Shown here in pieces: positions 36,775-47,700 of a DNA stretch of 64,000 nucleotides. Below the pieces are notes generated by a model that was given only the letters and a program-made list of their open reading frames with translations, was not told the origin of the DNA and did no database searches. Source of the DNA: Chytriomyces cf. hyalinus JEL632. Lineage: Eukaryota; Chytridiomycota; Chytridiomycetes; Chytridiales; Chytriomycetaceae. The DNA lies in NCBI GenBank assembly GCA_025435555.1, contig JAIWWG010000077.1, positions 106,206 through 170,205 of the forward strand. The letters run 5' to 3'. Both the position numbers and the translations under genes were made by a program. Each line of letters opens with the position of its first letter. The stretch's first letter is position 1.

Positions 36775-38325
36775 ATGCGCCCAGCCCATCTTTCTGAAGC
36801 CCACGAACTTTTCGCAGTCGTAGCGCTGCGGTCCACCATCAAACCTTACATGCTCACTTCCCGCCACTTTAGCGGCACGGCTGACGGTTCCTCGTCGTCC
36901 CACCCACCTCGGCAACCGAGACCCTTCCTTGCCCCCCTCAAATCCACTGTTTCATCTCTCAAGAACCTGCTCACTGCATCCGTCACTATCCGGCGCCCGA
37001 CACCCGGGTCCGACAACAACTCTCACATGTTTCAAAACGAGCATATTGCATGGGACCCGAAACGGTACGCTGAGATGCAAGTGCTGGGACGAGACTATTC
37101 TCCAACCCGCTACCCAATTGTTTTGCTGCACGGGCTGTTTGGATACGACAAAATATCACTTGGACCACAAGCGAAGCCATATGTGCAGATTCATTACTGG
37201 CGAGGGATTTCAGGTCTTTCACCCCCTTTGAATTCATGTTCCCAGGGGAGCTTTAATTAACTGTTTGCTGGGTTATTTAGAGGCATTGCAGCATCTGGGA
37301 TGTGAAGTGCATGTGCCGTCGAATGGGCCTGTTTCTTCGATTCGATCCCGTGCCTACGCGCTTGATCAGTACCTTGGTGAAACGCTTGCGGGACGTGAAG
37401 TGAATCTGATTGCGCACAGGTTTCTTATTTCTTTGGAGCATTTTTATTTTTTGAATGGGAAATCTTCGATTTGCAGTGTTCCTAACTTTTTTCAATCGGT
37501 GGGACAACTTTCAGTATGGGCGGTCTCGACGCACGTTTCCTGATTACGCACATTCAAAACCAAGACACCAAGTACAGCATTAATTCGCTGACCACAATTG
37601 CAACGCCACATCGTGGGAGTAGCTTCATGGACTTTGTCCAGGAAGTGCTGGGTGTTGGGTATGCCCTTGACGTGCGCGATCCAGTCGTGGCAGAGTTACA
37701 GCGGCGGCGGGATCTTGGGCAACTTGAGGTAACGGCGAGAAATAGGAAGAAAACCAAATCCACTGTGCAATATCGAAATTTCTTTTGCGTATATAGGCTC
37801 ATGACGTCCGAACCATGTCATCCCATCGATTGAAATCCAAGTACAAGACATTGAAGGCGTTGTGTGCTCGATTTGACCAACCGGCGTATGCCAATTTAAC
37901 TCGCGATTATTGTGATGCGTTTAACACAGTCACACCCAATGTGAGCACGGTGCATTACAAGTGAGTGAATATAGGTTTCATTGCACTTTCACACAAGACC
38001 TAACGAAAGCAAAAGTTCATACGCTGCCGTCGCCAAAATATCCCGGCTCGATCCGCTCTTTGTCTCCCAATCGGTTATCAATGCACGCGAGGGCCCAAAC
38101 GATGGGCTAGTATCTGTCGAAAGCGCGAAATGGGGCGATTTTGAAGGTCTTGTGACGAATGTGGACCATTGGGGACTGTTGCCGCCACGCAGCCTGAAAC
38201 GGCGGCGCGGGCATGAGCTTGTAGATGAACTGGAAAACCAGAAGAAGGCGAAAAAGGGTGGTGGTTATTGTAGCTTGGATTTTTATATGAAGGTCGCAAA
38301 TACGCTGCGGCTGAAAGGATTTTGA
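36775..38325 (+). CDS. Alpha/beta-hydrolase triacylglycerol lipase-like protein, probable mitochondrial import
   Basis: Start at 36775 (MRPAHLSEAHELFAVVALRS); the first 85 residues are basic and Ser/Pro-rich with few acids (SRHFSGTADG), suggesting an organellar presequence. Catalytic part: RYPIVLLHGLFGYDKISLGP (oxyanion HG), ALQHLGCEVHVPSNGPVSSI, REVNLIAHSMGGLDARFL (nucleophile elbow AHSMGG; the nucleophile Ser codon is split by the intron of about 37420-37513), TIATPHRGSSFMDFVQEVLG. C-terminal motifs NDGLVSVESAKWG (catalytic Asp region) and TNVDHWGLL (catalytic His). It ends ANTLRLKGF at 38325. Five introns. It resembles lipases of the class 2/LipA type with homologues in fungal mitochondria (family inference). 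Confidence 0.83.
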
Positions 38326-38557
38326 GACTGTTTTTCAGGGGGTTTTCTTTTCATGCCTTCTCTCTTGCTCCCTTCCAAATGGTTCTCTCCCTTTAAAAAG
38401 GCCTTATATATCATTGCTGTGTACCACTGTTTGGTTTGTGTCGGCGTCCTCTTACGCGTTGTTCGAATGCTAAAATTTAAAATAAATTATTTCATAAATT
38501 TTATGTTGATCAGATCGGGCGAACCAATTTGAAACGCACACTGATCCAGAACCACCA

Positions 38558-39211
38558 ATGCTGTCAGCCAATGCGCCATCAACTCCCGCCGGGACCGAAA
38601 AGAAGAAACTCCGATTCCTCTGCCTCCACGGCCACCGCGCCAATGCAACAGTCATGAAGTTTCAGTTGATGGGTCTGCAGATGGCCATGCCCGACGCAGA
38701 GATGGTCATCGTCAATGGAAGCGCGGTTGCAACGGAAGATCCCACCGAAGACATCCTCAGCTTCTTTGGCCGTGAGAACGGGCCATATTACGAATGGGAC
38801 TACGAGACCTCCTGGGACTACATGAAAGCCGTTGTGCAGGAGAAAGGCCCCTTTGACGGAGTCATTGGATTCTCTCAAGGTGCTGCTATCGCCAGCGCAT
38901 TAACGGCAAGGGTATTGGAAGAATGCAGGACGGGAGAAGCGGATGCTGCTCACTCGCTCATGTGGCGTGGTGTTGTTCTTGTGGGCGGAGTCGAAATACC
39001 CGAGCTGGAGAGTGTCCAGATGCAAAGTGTTCATGTTCATGGGGAACAGGACCCGTATGCGCCGAGGAGTCGGTTGCTGTTGCAGTGTTACGAGCGGGGC
39101 GGCGAGAAGCTGAGCTTCTTCACACACAAGGGCGGTCATGCCTTTCCTGGCCCGCCAAAAGCTCCCATCTACGCGGGCATTGCTCGCGCCATCAGGGAAA
39201 TGTTTGAGTGA
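38558..39211 (+). CDS. FSH1-family serine hydrolase
   Basis: Single-exon gene of 217 residues. LRFLCLHGHRANATVMKFQL is the FSH1 N-terminus (LCLHGxxxNxxxF). FDGVIGFSQGAAIASALTAR carries the GxSxG nucleophile; HVHGEQDPYAPRS the catalytic Asp; HKGGHAFPG the His. Related to yeast Fsh1-3 and OVCA2. Substrate not known. Intronless, in contrast to nearly all neighbours. Confidence 0.9.
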   Translation: MLSANAPSTPAGTEKKKLRFLCLHGHRANATVMKFQLMGLQMAMPDAEMVIVNGSAVATEDPTEDILSFFGRENGPYYEWDYETSWDYMKAVVQEKGPFDGVIGFSQGAAIASALTARVLEECRTGEADAAHSLMWRGVVLVGGVEIPELESVQMQSVHVHGEQDPYAPRSRLLLQCYERGGEKLSFFTHKGGHAFPGPPKAPIYAGIARAIREMFE

Positions 39212-39336
39212 AAGTGCACTGTTTCTAGAATAAAGTAAACTCATTTGGAAACGCTTCCTCCTCAACCTCAACTCAAACCAGTAATTGCTGGCCTTGCTGT
39301 TACCATGGACCCCAGAAGCTTCGAAAAAAGTAAAAT

Positions 39337-39407
39337 GGTCTCCGCGAGGTTCGAACTCGCGACCTTGTCCGTGTGAAGGACACGTGATAACCACTACACT
39401 AGGAGAC
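39337..39407 (-). tRNA. trnV-CAC: tRNA-Val (anticodon CAC)
   Basis: Reverse strand: acceptor GTCTCCT/CGGAGAC, A box in TAGTGTAGTGG, anticodon loop TTCACAC on stem TGTCC/GGACA, T arm GCGAGTTCGAACCTCGC. No intron. Its 5' end lies 3 bp from the start of the putative Ty3/gypsy LTR. Confidence 0.93.
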
Positions 39408-39410
39408 ACA

Positions 39411-39609
39411 TGTTCAGTGTTGCGTAACAGCGCCACTTGATCCATTGTGTCCATTTTACTTGACTTTAATTTTTCCTTCAAAATTCCGGAGATAGAAACT
39501 TCTCGAAAACAACAAAGTTCAAATCACCCTCACCACAGCAGTATAAAAGCCAGTGTCCTTCTACCAATAAAGATCATCTATCAACCAACATTGCTTTATT
39601 TCCGTAACA
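39411..39609 (+). repeat. Putative 5' LTR of the Ty3/gypsy element
   Basis: 199 bp beginning TGTT and ending AACA (4-bp inverted ends), with a TATA-like GTATAAAAG at about 39540. Two bases later comes TGGTAGC (39612), which matches the complement of an initiator tRNA-Met 3' end. No partner LTR exists in the window, so the boundary is inferred. Confidence 0.6.
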
Positions 39610-39627
39610 TTTGGTAGCATTGGCTAG

Positions 39628-40794
39628 ATGTCCTCCTCCTCTACCAGCCCAGAATCCATGACCAACGAGCCATTTGCTGCTTCCCAAGCCTCAACATTCT
39701 TTGCCGACGTAAATGGTCGTATTGTGACCACCAACGACATTGTATCAACCTTGGATGAACTTGTTCAGTTCATGCACACACTCAAGACCCGTGACACTGC
39801 CAGCTTTGCAACCTCACCAAAACCAATTGAAGAAACCAAGCTCCTGTCTCGAAAGGACTTCCGTATGCCAAGTATCAAGCCACTACCATTCAGTGGAAAA
39901 CTTGGAAACAGACCTGCCCATGAAATCCAGAACATTCTTGATGACTACCTTGAACGTAACTTGGAGAACTGCTGTCTCTACAACCTTGCACCTGATATCA
40001 ACTCAATTACTCACAATGGCCAACCGACATATGTTCAATTTGTTTCCTCTGGACTTACCGACACTGCATGCCAACGCTGGAGACAATTACCAGAATCAAC
40101 AAGAGATGAAATGACTTGGCCAGAATACGCCCAATGGATCAACAAATGTTTCGGATCTCAGCTAGCACTCTCCCAAGCCATTGACGCATTGGACACCATT
40201 CAGCAAACAGGATCAGCAGTCATCTACTCAAGTGCCTTCAATGAATTAGTATCTGCAACTTCTTCTGCCAATGTTCACCTTCCCGAAGCCTTCCTTTGTG
40301 TAAAGTACCTCAATGGACTCAAGCCACATCTTCAAGTGATTCCAGAACTCAGTAACATCTCTGGTGACCTCAGTAAGCTCCAAGCAGAAGCAGAACGCCT
40401 TGATGATGTGTACTACCAATGAAACATGCATTCCAAGACCTCAGCCTATCCTCGTAACCGTTTCAAGCTCCAAGCCCAACAAGTTCCTCCAGCCAGTCAC
40501 TCTCCTGGACCTTTCCAGAATGAGCCCATGGACCTAGATGCTCTGCAGCAAGGGAGGCCTTCCAGACTCCTCACTCCAATCCAGAAAGCTGAATACCGTT
40601 CAAAAGGATGGTGTGTTTATTGTCAGTCCAAAGATCATTCAATCGACAAGTGTAGCAAGCTCAAGAACAAAGTTACCTTTGAAGAAAGACCACGACCCAG
40701 CCGATCCTTCCATCAAGAAAGACACCCTTCAGTCAATCATGCCACACAAGCAGATTCAGACTCAGAGCCAACAATTGATGAAAGTGCCTGTTGA
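39628..40794 (+). pseudogene. gag: Ty3/gypsy gag with one in-frame stop
   Basis: Begins MSSSSTSPESMTNEPF. Retrotransposon gag-like region LPFSGKLGNRPAHEIQNILD and LTDTACQRWRQLPESTR. TGA at 40420-40422 interrupts the frame, which then continues to a CCHC knuckle (CVYCQSKDHSIDKC) and stops at 40794. Either a lesion or an intended readthrough; given the truncated element, a lesion is likelier. Confidence 0.8.
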
Positions 40795-42175
40795 AAGCCT
40801 TGTTCTCAGCAAGCCCTGCCAACCTTTACCCTCAGTCTCAGCCTTACCAGAAAACAAAACAACGGAAAATTTTACCTCTGATTGCCCCCGTCAAACAAAC
40901 GCAGCCACACTATCCCTCCACCACCTGCAAGAATGCACCAACCAGCCAGGACTACTCATTTGCCAAGGTGTAGTCAATCACCAGCCAGTATCCATTCTCA
41001 TTGACTCTGGAGCCAATCCCAGTTTCATTCGATCCAAATATGCCAGCAGCTACGTGGACAAGAATTCCAGTACCGTATTGATCAAATTGGCAGACAAAAC
41101 AATGATTCGAGGGCGTTGTACCCTCCCAATTCCCTTTATTGTCAAAGACAATGAATTCCAAGATTCCCATTCCTTCATGGCAGTCCCGTCTCTAGCCTAC
41201 GACCTGATCCTTGGAAAGGACTGGTTAAACAAACATAATCCTGTTATCGACTGGCCGTCAAATACCGTAAAGATCAAAAACCATACCTGGACCTGCGCCA
41301 CTCCAAGAAAAATTCCAGAGATCCTGTCAGCAATACAGTTCAAGAAAATCATCCGTAAACCCATGCACAACACGCTGTGTGGAGTCCTAATTCCTTCCGA
41401 GCCTTCGAATGGCCCTTTGCAATTGACTACTGAAGATAGCAATCAGCTTGACAGAGAAGCAAAATCGAAATTGAATCCAGACCTGCAGCAGCTTTTGGAT
41501 CGTTATCCAAAAGTGTTTAGTACATTCAAGGGACTCCCTCCATCCAGAACCACCGACCTGAAGGTTGAAACAAGCCCAGAATCCACGCCACCATGGCGAC
41601 CAATTTATCCAATGAACGAGAAAGAGTTGTCAACCCTCCGAGACGAGCTCGATTTCCTACTCAAGCATGGCCGAATCAAAGAATCCATTTCACCATATGG
41701 AGCCCCAGTATTCTTTGTCAAACAAAAGGACAAACTCAGATTAGTTTTTGACTACCAAGCATTGAACAAACTCACTGTCAAGAATCGAGCACCCTTGCCC
41801 AACATTCTGGAGTCCCTAGACCGCCTGGGAAAAGCCAAATTCTTCAGCAAAATTGACCTTGCCTCTGGTTACCATCAAATAAGAATTCTACCTGCCGACA
41901 CACACAAGACTGCATTTCGAACAAAGTACGGACATTTCGAATGGATCGTGATGCCATTTGGACTTGCAAACGCGCCGGGAACCTTCCAAGCCACAATCAA
42001 CTCGATTTTTCGCGACCTGGTTGACCGTTTCCTTTCCTGCTACATTGATGACCTGTTAATCTACTCCGAGACCTACGCAGAACACATGAATCACCTCAGT
42101 ATAGTCCTCCAACACCTTCAAGAAAACAATTTCCATGTTCGACTTCACAAGTGTCAATTCTTCACTGATACATTG
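40538..42175 (+). pseudogene. pol: Ty3/gypsy pol fragment: protease and truncated reverse transcriptase
   Basis: Lies in the +1 frame relative to gag and overlaps it by about 250 bp. Protease active site VSILIDSGANPSFIR. RT motifs: TPPWRPIYPMNEKELSTL, ISPYGAPVFFVKQKDKLRLV, FSKIDLASGYHQIRI, FGLANAPGTFQATI and YIDDLLIYS. The frame leaves recognisable RT after HLHKCQFF-type sequence (about 42165) and runs into repeat sequence until a stop at 42310. Confidence 0.85.
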
Positions 42176-43040
42176 TGTTGGGATTTGGCTTATGGGCTGA
42201 TAAGTATTTATTATCTTAAGGTTAATCACAACACATCAAAAACAGCTCTCCTTATATACATTTTTGGCTCCCATAAAATCTCATTGGGCTTTCTTCAGTT
42301 TCACTTTTGAGCCACCCTTTTTTTCATTTCATTTGTCATTTCATTTCTACAAATGAGATTTGATGTGAAATCATCCATTTTTCATTTGCAGTTTGAAATT
42401 GCTGAAAAAGTGAGTCAGTGCTGACAATTCAGTTTTTCAAGCTGATTAGTCATTCATTACTGGCTGACAGTTAAGGCTTGTCAATTATAATTAATATCCC
42501 CACACTGGGTAAGGTTATTGATTAATTGCTTGACTGGCTTGACATATTAGTCATACAAAAGTAGCAATAGAATACTTTTCCAAGTTGATTTCTATTTCTT
42601 CTTCTTCTGCTTATTTCTCTATAAAGATCAGAAGATAGCTGCATGAAGTTGGCAGCAGTGTGTCGCGACCAGTGACCTGTGGGTCTTTGGTCACGAACCT
42701 TAACAACTAAGCCAGAATCATATGAATTCCAAACAATTACTTTCAACCATGTTTATGCTTGATCAGAGCAAGAATAGTTGAAATCATGTAGTAGAATAAG
42801 CTATCATCATCTACAAGTCTGCACCCTTTATAGAATACGAGTATTCGTGTATTCATTCCTTGTTATAGTATCAACTAGACGTTTACCCTACTCAATGTCA
42901 TAATTCATGCCCATATGTATTGAGGTTGGTGGAATGGTGAGGTGCGTGACTCTTCTTTATCTGCAGTAGAGAATAAGAGATGAATCAGGGAGAATTAACC
43001 TTTATTGAAGTAAACAGTGCTCCATCACTTGAGACTGATA
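42175..43040 (+). repeat. Repeat family R, copy A (about 860 bp)
   Basis: Aligns along its length, same orientation, with 60800-61676. Strong blocks include TTATTATCTTAAGGTT, CAACACATCAAAA, AAGGCTTGTCAATTATAAT, TTGATTAATTGCTTGACTGG and ATTGAGGTTGGTGGAATGG. The 3' third (about 42850-43040) looks like decayed copia pol running into the RNase H frame below. The 5' two thirds are of unknown origin and contain a tRNA-like block. Confidence 0.85.
42661..42720 (-). repeat. tRNA-like head (possible SINE), copy A
   Basis: Reverse strand has an A-box-like TGGCTTAGTTG, 33 nt later a degenerate B-box (GGTCGCGAC). The second copy at 61293-61348 keeps a better B box (GGTTCAACCC). The spacing fits a pol III internal promoter; no complete cloverleaf forms. 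Confidence 0.4.
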
Positions 43041-43501
43041 TTCAACAAGATGCTGAATGGTTAACAGACACGATTGACTGTCGTTTCACATACGGCTACA
43101 TCACGTTCTTGGACTCAAACATTATGCACTGGAAAAGTAAACGATCTGGAGGAGTTGTAGGTTCAACAACAGCTGCCGAATTGGAGAGCGTCTATATGTG
43201 CCTCACTCATATGATCTGGGAACGCGATTTACTCAAGTCTCTGGGAATTGTAACCAAGAGGATGAAGATTTTCAATGACAATATGGCCTTGATCAAGATT
43301 CTGAACAGCGAAAGGATGCTGGACAGGACTAAGCACATGGCGGTGAAAATTGAGTTTATTCGTGAGTACATCAACAAGCAAGAGCTCAACGTGGAACACA
43401 TCAGCACTACTGAAATGAAGGCTGACATGTTCACAAAGAGTCTTGGCAAGATTTTGTTCAAGAAGGGAATGGATGGAATTGGTTTGGTAAGCCATACATG
43501 A
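42980..43501 (+). pseudogene. Ty1/copia pol C-terminus (RNase H)
   Basis: 173-codon frame. DIQQDAEWLTDTIDCRFTYG corresponds to the copia GYSDADWAGD...RRSTSG region, SNIMHWKSKRSGGVVGSTT to WKSKKQ..VALSST, AAELESVYMCL to EAEY.AL, and ISTTEMKADMFTKSLG to the terminal ..DQLADILTK. The upstream pol is missing or decayed. Directly followed by an LTR. Confidence 0.85.
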
Positions 43502-43510
43502 TTGTACATG

Positions 43511-43937
43511 TGTGGAGGAGGGTTGAATTCAGTTGTAGGACATGTAATTCTTTATTTACACATTGCCAATCTTAATTATTTCTTTACGATCACTCATCTT
43601 TCTTCTGGATGTTTTTCAGTCTCTGTCTTTTCATCCAATCATTTTATTCGATAGTTGTTTTACAAGCTACCTCTTTGTTCTGTTTTTTTTTCTGATTCAC
43701 ACAATGGGTCACTTGACCATTGTTCTTAGTGTTTCGTATTTGACATCTGCTTCTCCCTTGAGAACAGATCTTTATCTTCTACTATTTGCTCTCTGTTGCA
43801 GTATTGTTCTTATCGACTGCATATATCCTTAGGTTAGCCAGTTATGATACTTCTTCTTTCTTACGCTAATAGTTGTATGATTCCTTAGTTGATATATTAA
43901 AGAGTAGTAACTATCGATACAAGCTTTAAGAACTTCA
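43511..43937 (+). repeat. 3' LTR of the copia element
   Basis: Begins TGTGGAGGAGGGTTGAATTC 10 bp after the RNase H stop and ends TAAGAACTTCA. An inverted homologue lies at 60288-60705; shared blocks include TTCTTTATTTACACATTGCC and GATACAAGCTTTAAGAACT. Contains T-rich stretches and a conserved ATGGGTCACTTGACCATTGT. Confidence 0.8.
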
Positions 43938-43990
43938 CGAAGATCGCTATATAGTCGTGTTCCAGCGCCTATATTTCTACAATAGCATCC

Positions 43991-44197
43991 AGCAAGCACG
44001 CGATCGTAAATGACCGAACGAGACATATGCTCGGCAAGACCACGTTCGTGAGGGAAGCTATAAAAGAGCACAACATTGAGTTAGTATTCATCCCAACAAA
44101 AGATCAAAAGGCGGACGGACTCACCAAAGCGAAGGGGCCGACTGAGTTCAAACGATTTCGCACCGGGATGGGGTTGGAGACCAGCGTCGCCGGGTAG
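43991..44197 (+). pseudogene. Second, different Ty1/copia pol C-terminus
   Basis: Frame reads SSKHAIVNDRTRHMLGKTTF, VREAIKEHNIELVFIPT and KDQKADGLTKAKGPTEFKRF before TAG at 44195-44197. This matches the copia HIDxxYHFVRE...IPTxxQxADxLTK end, from a family distinct from the neighbour at 42980-43501. Its upstream pol is replaced by the first element's LTR. Confidence 0.8.
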
Positions 44198-44203
44198 GGG
44201 GAG

Positions 44204-44400
44204 TGTTGAAGTCCCCGGCTGAGAGCCACCGCCCATGAGATTGTTGGGCGGCACTTGGGTGGTTTATGAGATTGTTTTGTTGTCGTTCATTAGCCACCGG
44301 TTTTTTCTTATTATATTTCTATCGGACTTTATTTTAAGTATTTAACACGGCATGTTCGGACGAATAAAGAATACTCTTTTACAAAACTCAATACTGTTCA
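44204..44400 (+). repeat. 3' LTR of the second copia element
   Basis: 197 bp beginning TGTTGAAGTCCCC, 6 bp after the pol stop, ending CTGTTCA. Contains TATTTAACACGG and AATAAAGAATACTC (poly-A-like). No partner LTR in the window. Confidence 0.65.
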
Positions 44401-44791
44401 GGGTTGATTTTGCGAAATCTGGGTGTACCATCTGGCAAGCGTGAGTTCTGAGGCTTGCAGCGGGTTGCAGTTGGTTTTGCATCGCTTGTTGTTGCACTGG
44501 GGAGAACTGTAATAACTGCGGGTATTAATTGCGAGGCTGTCGTAGACTAAATATGCCATCTATACTGGAACGTGACTGTGTGCAAGGTTGGGTTTCGGAA
44601 GGCCCAGGTGGTGAGTTGTTGAAATCCAGTAATAATCGGAAGACTGCGTCAGCAATTTGCTTATCGCCAGTGGGTTGCCGTTTTGGATTTGATCAAGTAT
44701 AGGCATGGAAAGTGCTGCATTTTCAAAGTTGCAAACAAGTTTTTTCTTCCAAAGATTTACCTCACTCCTCACACCCCTCCCACTCGCGACG
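44401..44791. other. Intergenic region upstream of the chitin synthase
   Basis: No supported gene. It holds the presumptive promoter of the chitin synthase, squeezed between retrotransposon debris and the coding region. An in-frame upstream Met at 44706 could extend the protein by 29 residues. Confidence 0.5.
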
Positions 44792-47700
44792 ATGCACTCG
44801 CCCGACAATTTCATGGACATGGTGGGCCCTGACGGCGAGATCAATGACAAGAGCATTGTCACGCTCCTCCAAGAACGATATTGTCTAGATCAGTTCCACA
44901 CACGCGTTGGCTGCACAAACTTGATTGCTATCAACCCGCATAAACGCGTCTTTGTTCCTTCGCATAAATCTTACGATCTGGAACGTATTTGCAAAGTGCA
45001 GGAGGCAACGGAGCCTCATCCGTTTGATATTGGCAGTGCGGCATATCTTCATATGGTGCGATCTTGCGAAGATCAGGTCATTTTGAGCTGGTTTGTGCAC
45101 ACGCTCTCTCTTCCATTACATGAATAATTCCTATTAAACTGAATGATTTCAATCTGGGGACAGCGGAGAAAGCGGGTCAGGAAAGACGGAAACCTTGCGT
45201 CAAGTCTTGCAACAAATTGTTCATCTGAGCCAACAAACCGACCCGCAAACACAAATCCACAACGACATTATCAACGCCGACATTATTCTCGAGTGCTTTG
45301 GAAACGCGGAAACATTCCAAAACAAAAATTCAACCCGATACAGTCGGTACACAGAAGTGCGCTTCAATGATGACGGCACAATTGTGGGTTCAAGAATTGT
45401 AGACTACCTGTTTGAAAACTCCCGCGTGTCAAAATGCCCCGAAGACGAGCACAATTTTCACGTGCTGTACATGATGTTGGCCACGGCAACGAAAGACGAC
45501 AGAGCAAAGTGGCAGCTTCACACAGCAGAAACCAAGGCTTACCAGTTTCTGAGAAGCGAAAGCGCGATCCATGACAAGTCCAATTCCCCAGCTCTACCCA
45601 CCATGGAAGTCTTGAAAGCCAATTTGAAGCAGTTGGGGTTTTCCAGGAAAAGCGTGGCAGACATTTTCGCTACTCTTGCAGGCATCTTGCATTTGGGAAA
45701 TATTGAATTCACAATGGAGGAGCAAGGCAAAGGATATGGTGCTTACGTCAAGAACCGGCACGAGTTGGAAATTGCCGCCAAGCTGTTCAATGTAAACACA
45801 GACAAGTTGGAAGCTGCCTTGACTACCTCGACATACCTCGATGAGGACGTTATTTGCAGCGCATTTTTAGACGTAGACAAATCCAAAGAAGCGAAAAACA
45901 CGCTCGCTGCCGTCATTTACCAGCTCGTATTCAAGTGGGTCATTGAGCAAATCAACTTGTACCTGGGCAGCCAGAGACTGGGTGGGTCTTTTGTGACACA
46001 AATCGGACTTCTCGATGTCGCTGGCTTCGAAGACCGCACTCCAAAACCAAACGGGTTTGACCAGTTTATGGCAAACTACACCAACGAAAAGCTGCAAGCA
46101 TTTGTCATCAAGCGCGCAGTCAATTCCATCCCGGTCGCTATAGAGTCGGATGGAATCCAAGTGTCCAATCTCGTTCCAGCACTTCCCTTCCATTTGGAAA
46201 TCATCCCCTTTTTCGACACTCCGCAAGTGGGTATGTTTGACTTGATTGACAAGGAAACCTACACTCACGGGGAAAAAGCCCGTGACTCCACTTGTCTAGC
46301 CATGTTTGAAATCAACCATGGAAACGGCAAGAGCAAGTTTTACGAAAGCGGTACTGGCGGCTGGAGCACTTTCCGAATCCGTCACTACACCGGCAAACTT
46401 GTCTCCTACAACGTGAACGGATTCGTCTCCAAGAACCGCAACAATGTTTACGCGGACGTGATTCATTTGTTTGGAGTCACGCTGGGTTCCACGATGGGCA
46501 AGCAGAAGCCAAAGTCATTCATTGCAAGTCTTTTTACGGATTCGGTTGTAAAGGCAGTGATGCACCCAAAAGATGGAACGGCCATGGTAGGCGCCCGTCC
46601 CGCTGCGCCGCAGGGCCCTTCACACGCATCCGATGGGACAAGAAAGTCTTCTTCCAGCATGATTTTGAGCTCCAACTCGCTCGCGATGAGCACGAGTATT
46701 GGTTCTTCCATGGCGCTTTCGAGTAAACCGAACAAGAAACAAAAAGGAGCCAGTAGCCAGCAAATTTCGGCACTGTCGAGTCTCAGGCAGAGCGTTGACA
46801 CGCTGCTTGAAGCCATCGAAGAGATGCGGTCGTGGACTATTCTATGCATAAAACCAAACCATGAACTGGCACCGGAAAAGTTTGATTTTAAATTCATCCA
46901 GGAGCAGTTGGAAGCTCTGCGGGTGAAGGAAATTGTGCAAGCTTCGCGGATCGAGTTTACCGCTGGAATTGAGTTTGATCCATTTGCTGAGCGGTTTGAA
47001 AAGCTGCATGCGGATGTTGGTGTATCTGGGTTGGATGCATCTGAAAAGTGTCAAAAGCTGGTGGAGTTGGAGGGTTGGACTGGACAGGAAGCGCAGTGTG
47101 GAAACTCTAGAATCTTTTTAACCGAACCTGTGTGGAGAGGCCTGGAGTTGCGGTTGGATGCTTTAATAGGCGATGACGAGGATTTTGAAGGCAGAAAGAT
47201 TTATCTTGTGTATGATGACAAGGGGATTCAGAAGACGCCCGGATGCATCAAAAAGAGTCTGGCTTCGCTCGTGGAAAATGAGGAATCTGACTTTAAAAGC
47301 AATGTCGCTGGCCAGATGGACGTCAAGATTCCAATTGACACTGACGGATTATCGCACGACAAGAAAGCGTCTGAAAAAATGAAATCCGTGTCAAGCTTGA
47401 GGGCGGCAAAAGAAAAGCAAGAGGACGCTGAAGAAAAGGCGCTCAAAAAGGAGGCCCGAAAATGCTGCGCTAAAAAGCCGAAACCGCCCAAGGAAAAAAT
47501 GTCAAAGAATCGGCGAAACTGGGTGTACTTTACGTGGGGCGTCACTTGGTGGATTCCTGACATTGTCATTGAAAAAGTGTACAAGGCTGATCAACCAGGC
47601 ACGAAAATGGCCTGGCGAGAGAAAGTGGCAATTTGCTTCATTGTTGCGTTTCTCAGTGGAATCATGCTGTTTTTTGTGCAAGGTCTGGGAAAAGTTCTCT

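Larger units (their letters stand above)
39411..42175 (+). mobile_element. Ty3/gypsy LTR retrotransposon, 5' part only
   Basis: Contains a putative 5' LTR, primer-binding site, gag with zinc knuckle, protease and most of the reverse transcriptase. It ends abruptly at about 42175, where unrelated repeat sequence begins. No RNase H, integrase or 3' LTR remains, so the copy is dead. It lies immediately upstream of tRNA-Val. Confidence 0.85.

Noticed and set aside
42176-42310. C-terminal extension of the gypsy pol frame
   Set aside because: This part matches the repeat at 60800 and not RT; it is accidental read-through into adjoining sequence.
42522-42746. Minus-strand frame also open in the second repeat copy (61154-61384)
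   Set aside because: Shared because the repeats are homologous; substitutions between copies do not favour synonymous sites by eye and the tRNA-like block lies within it.
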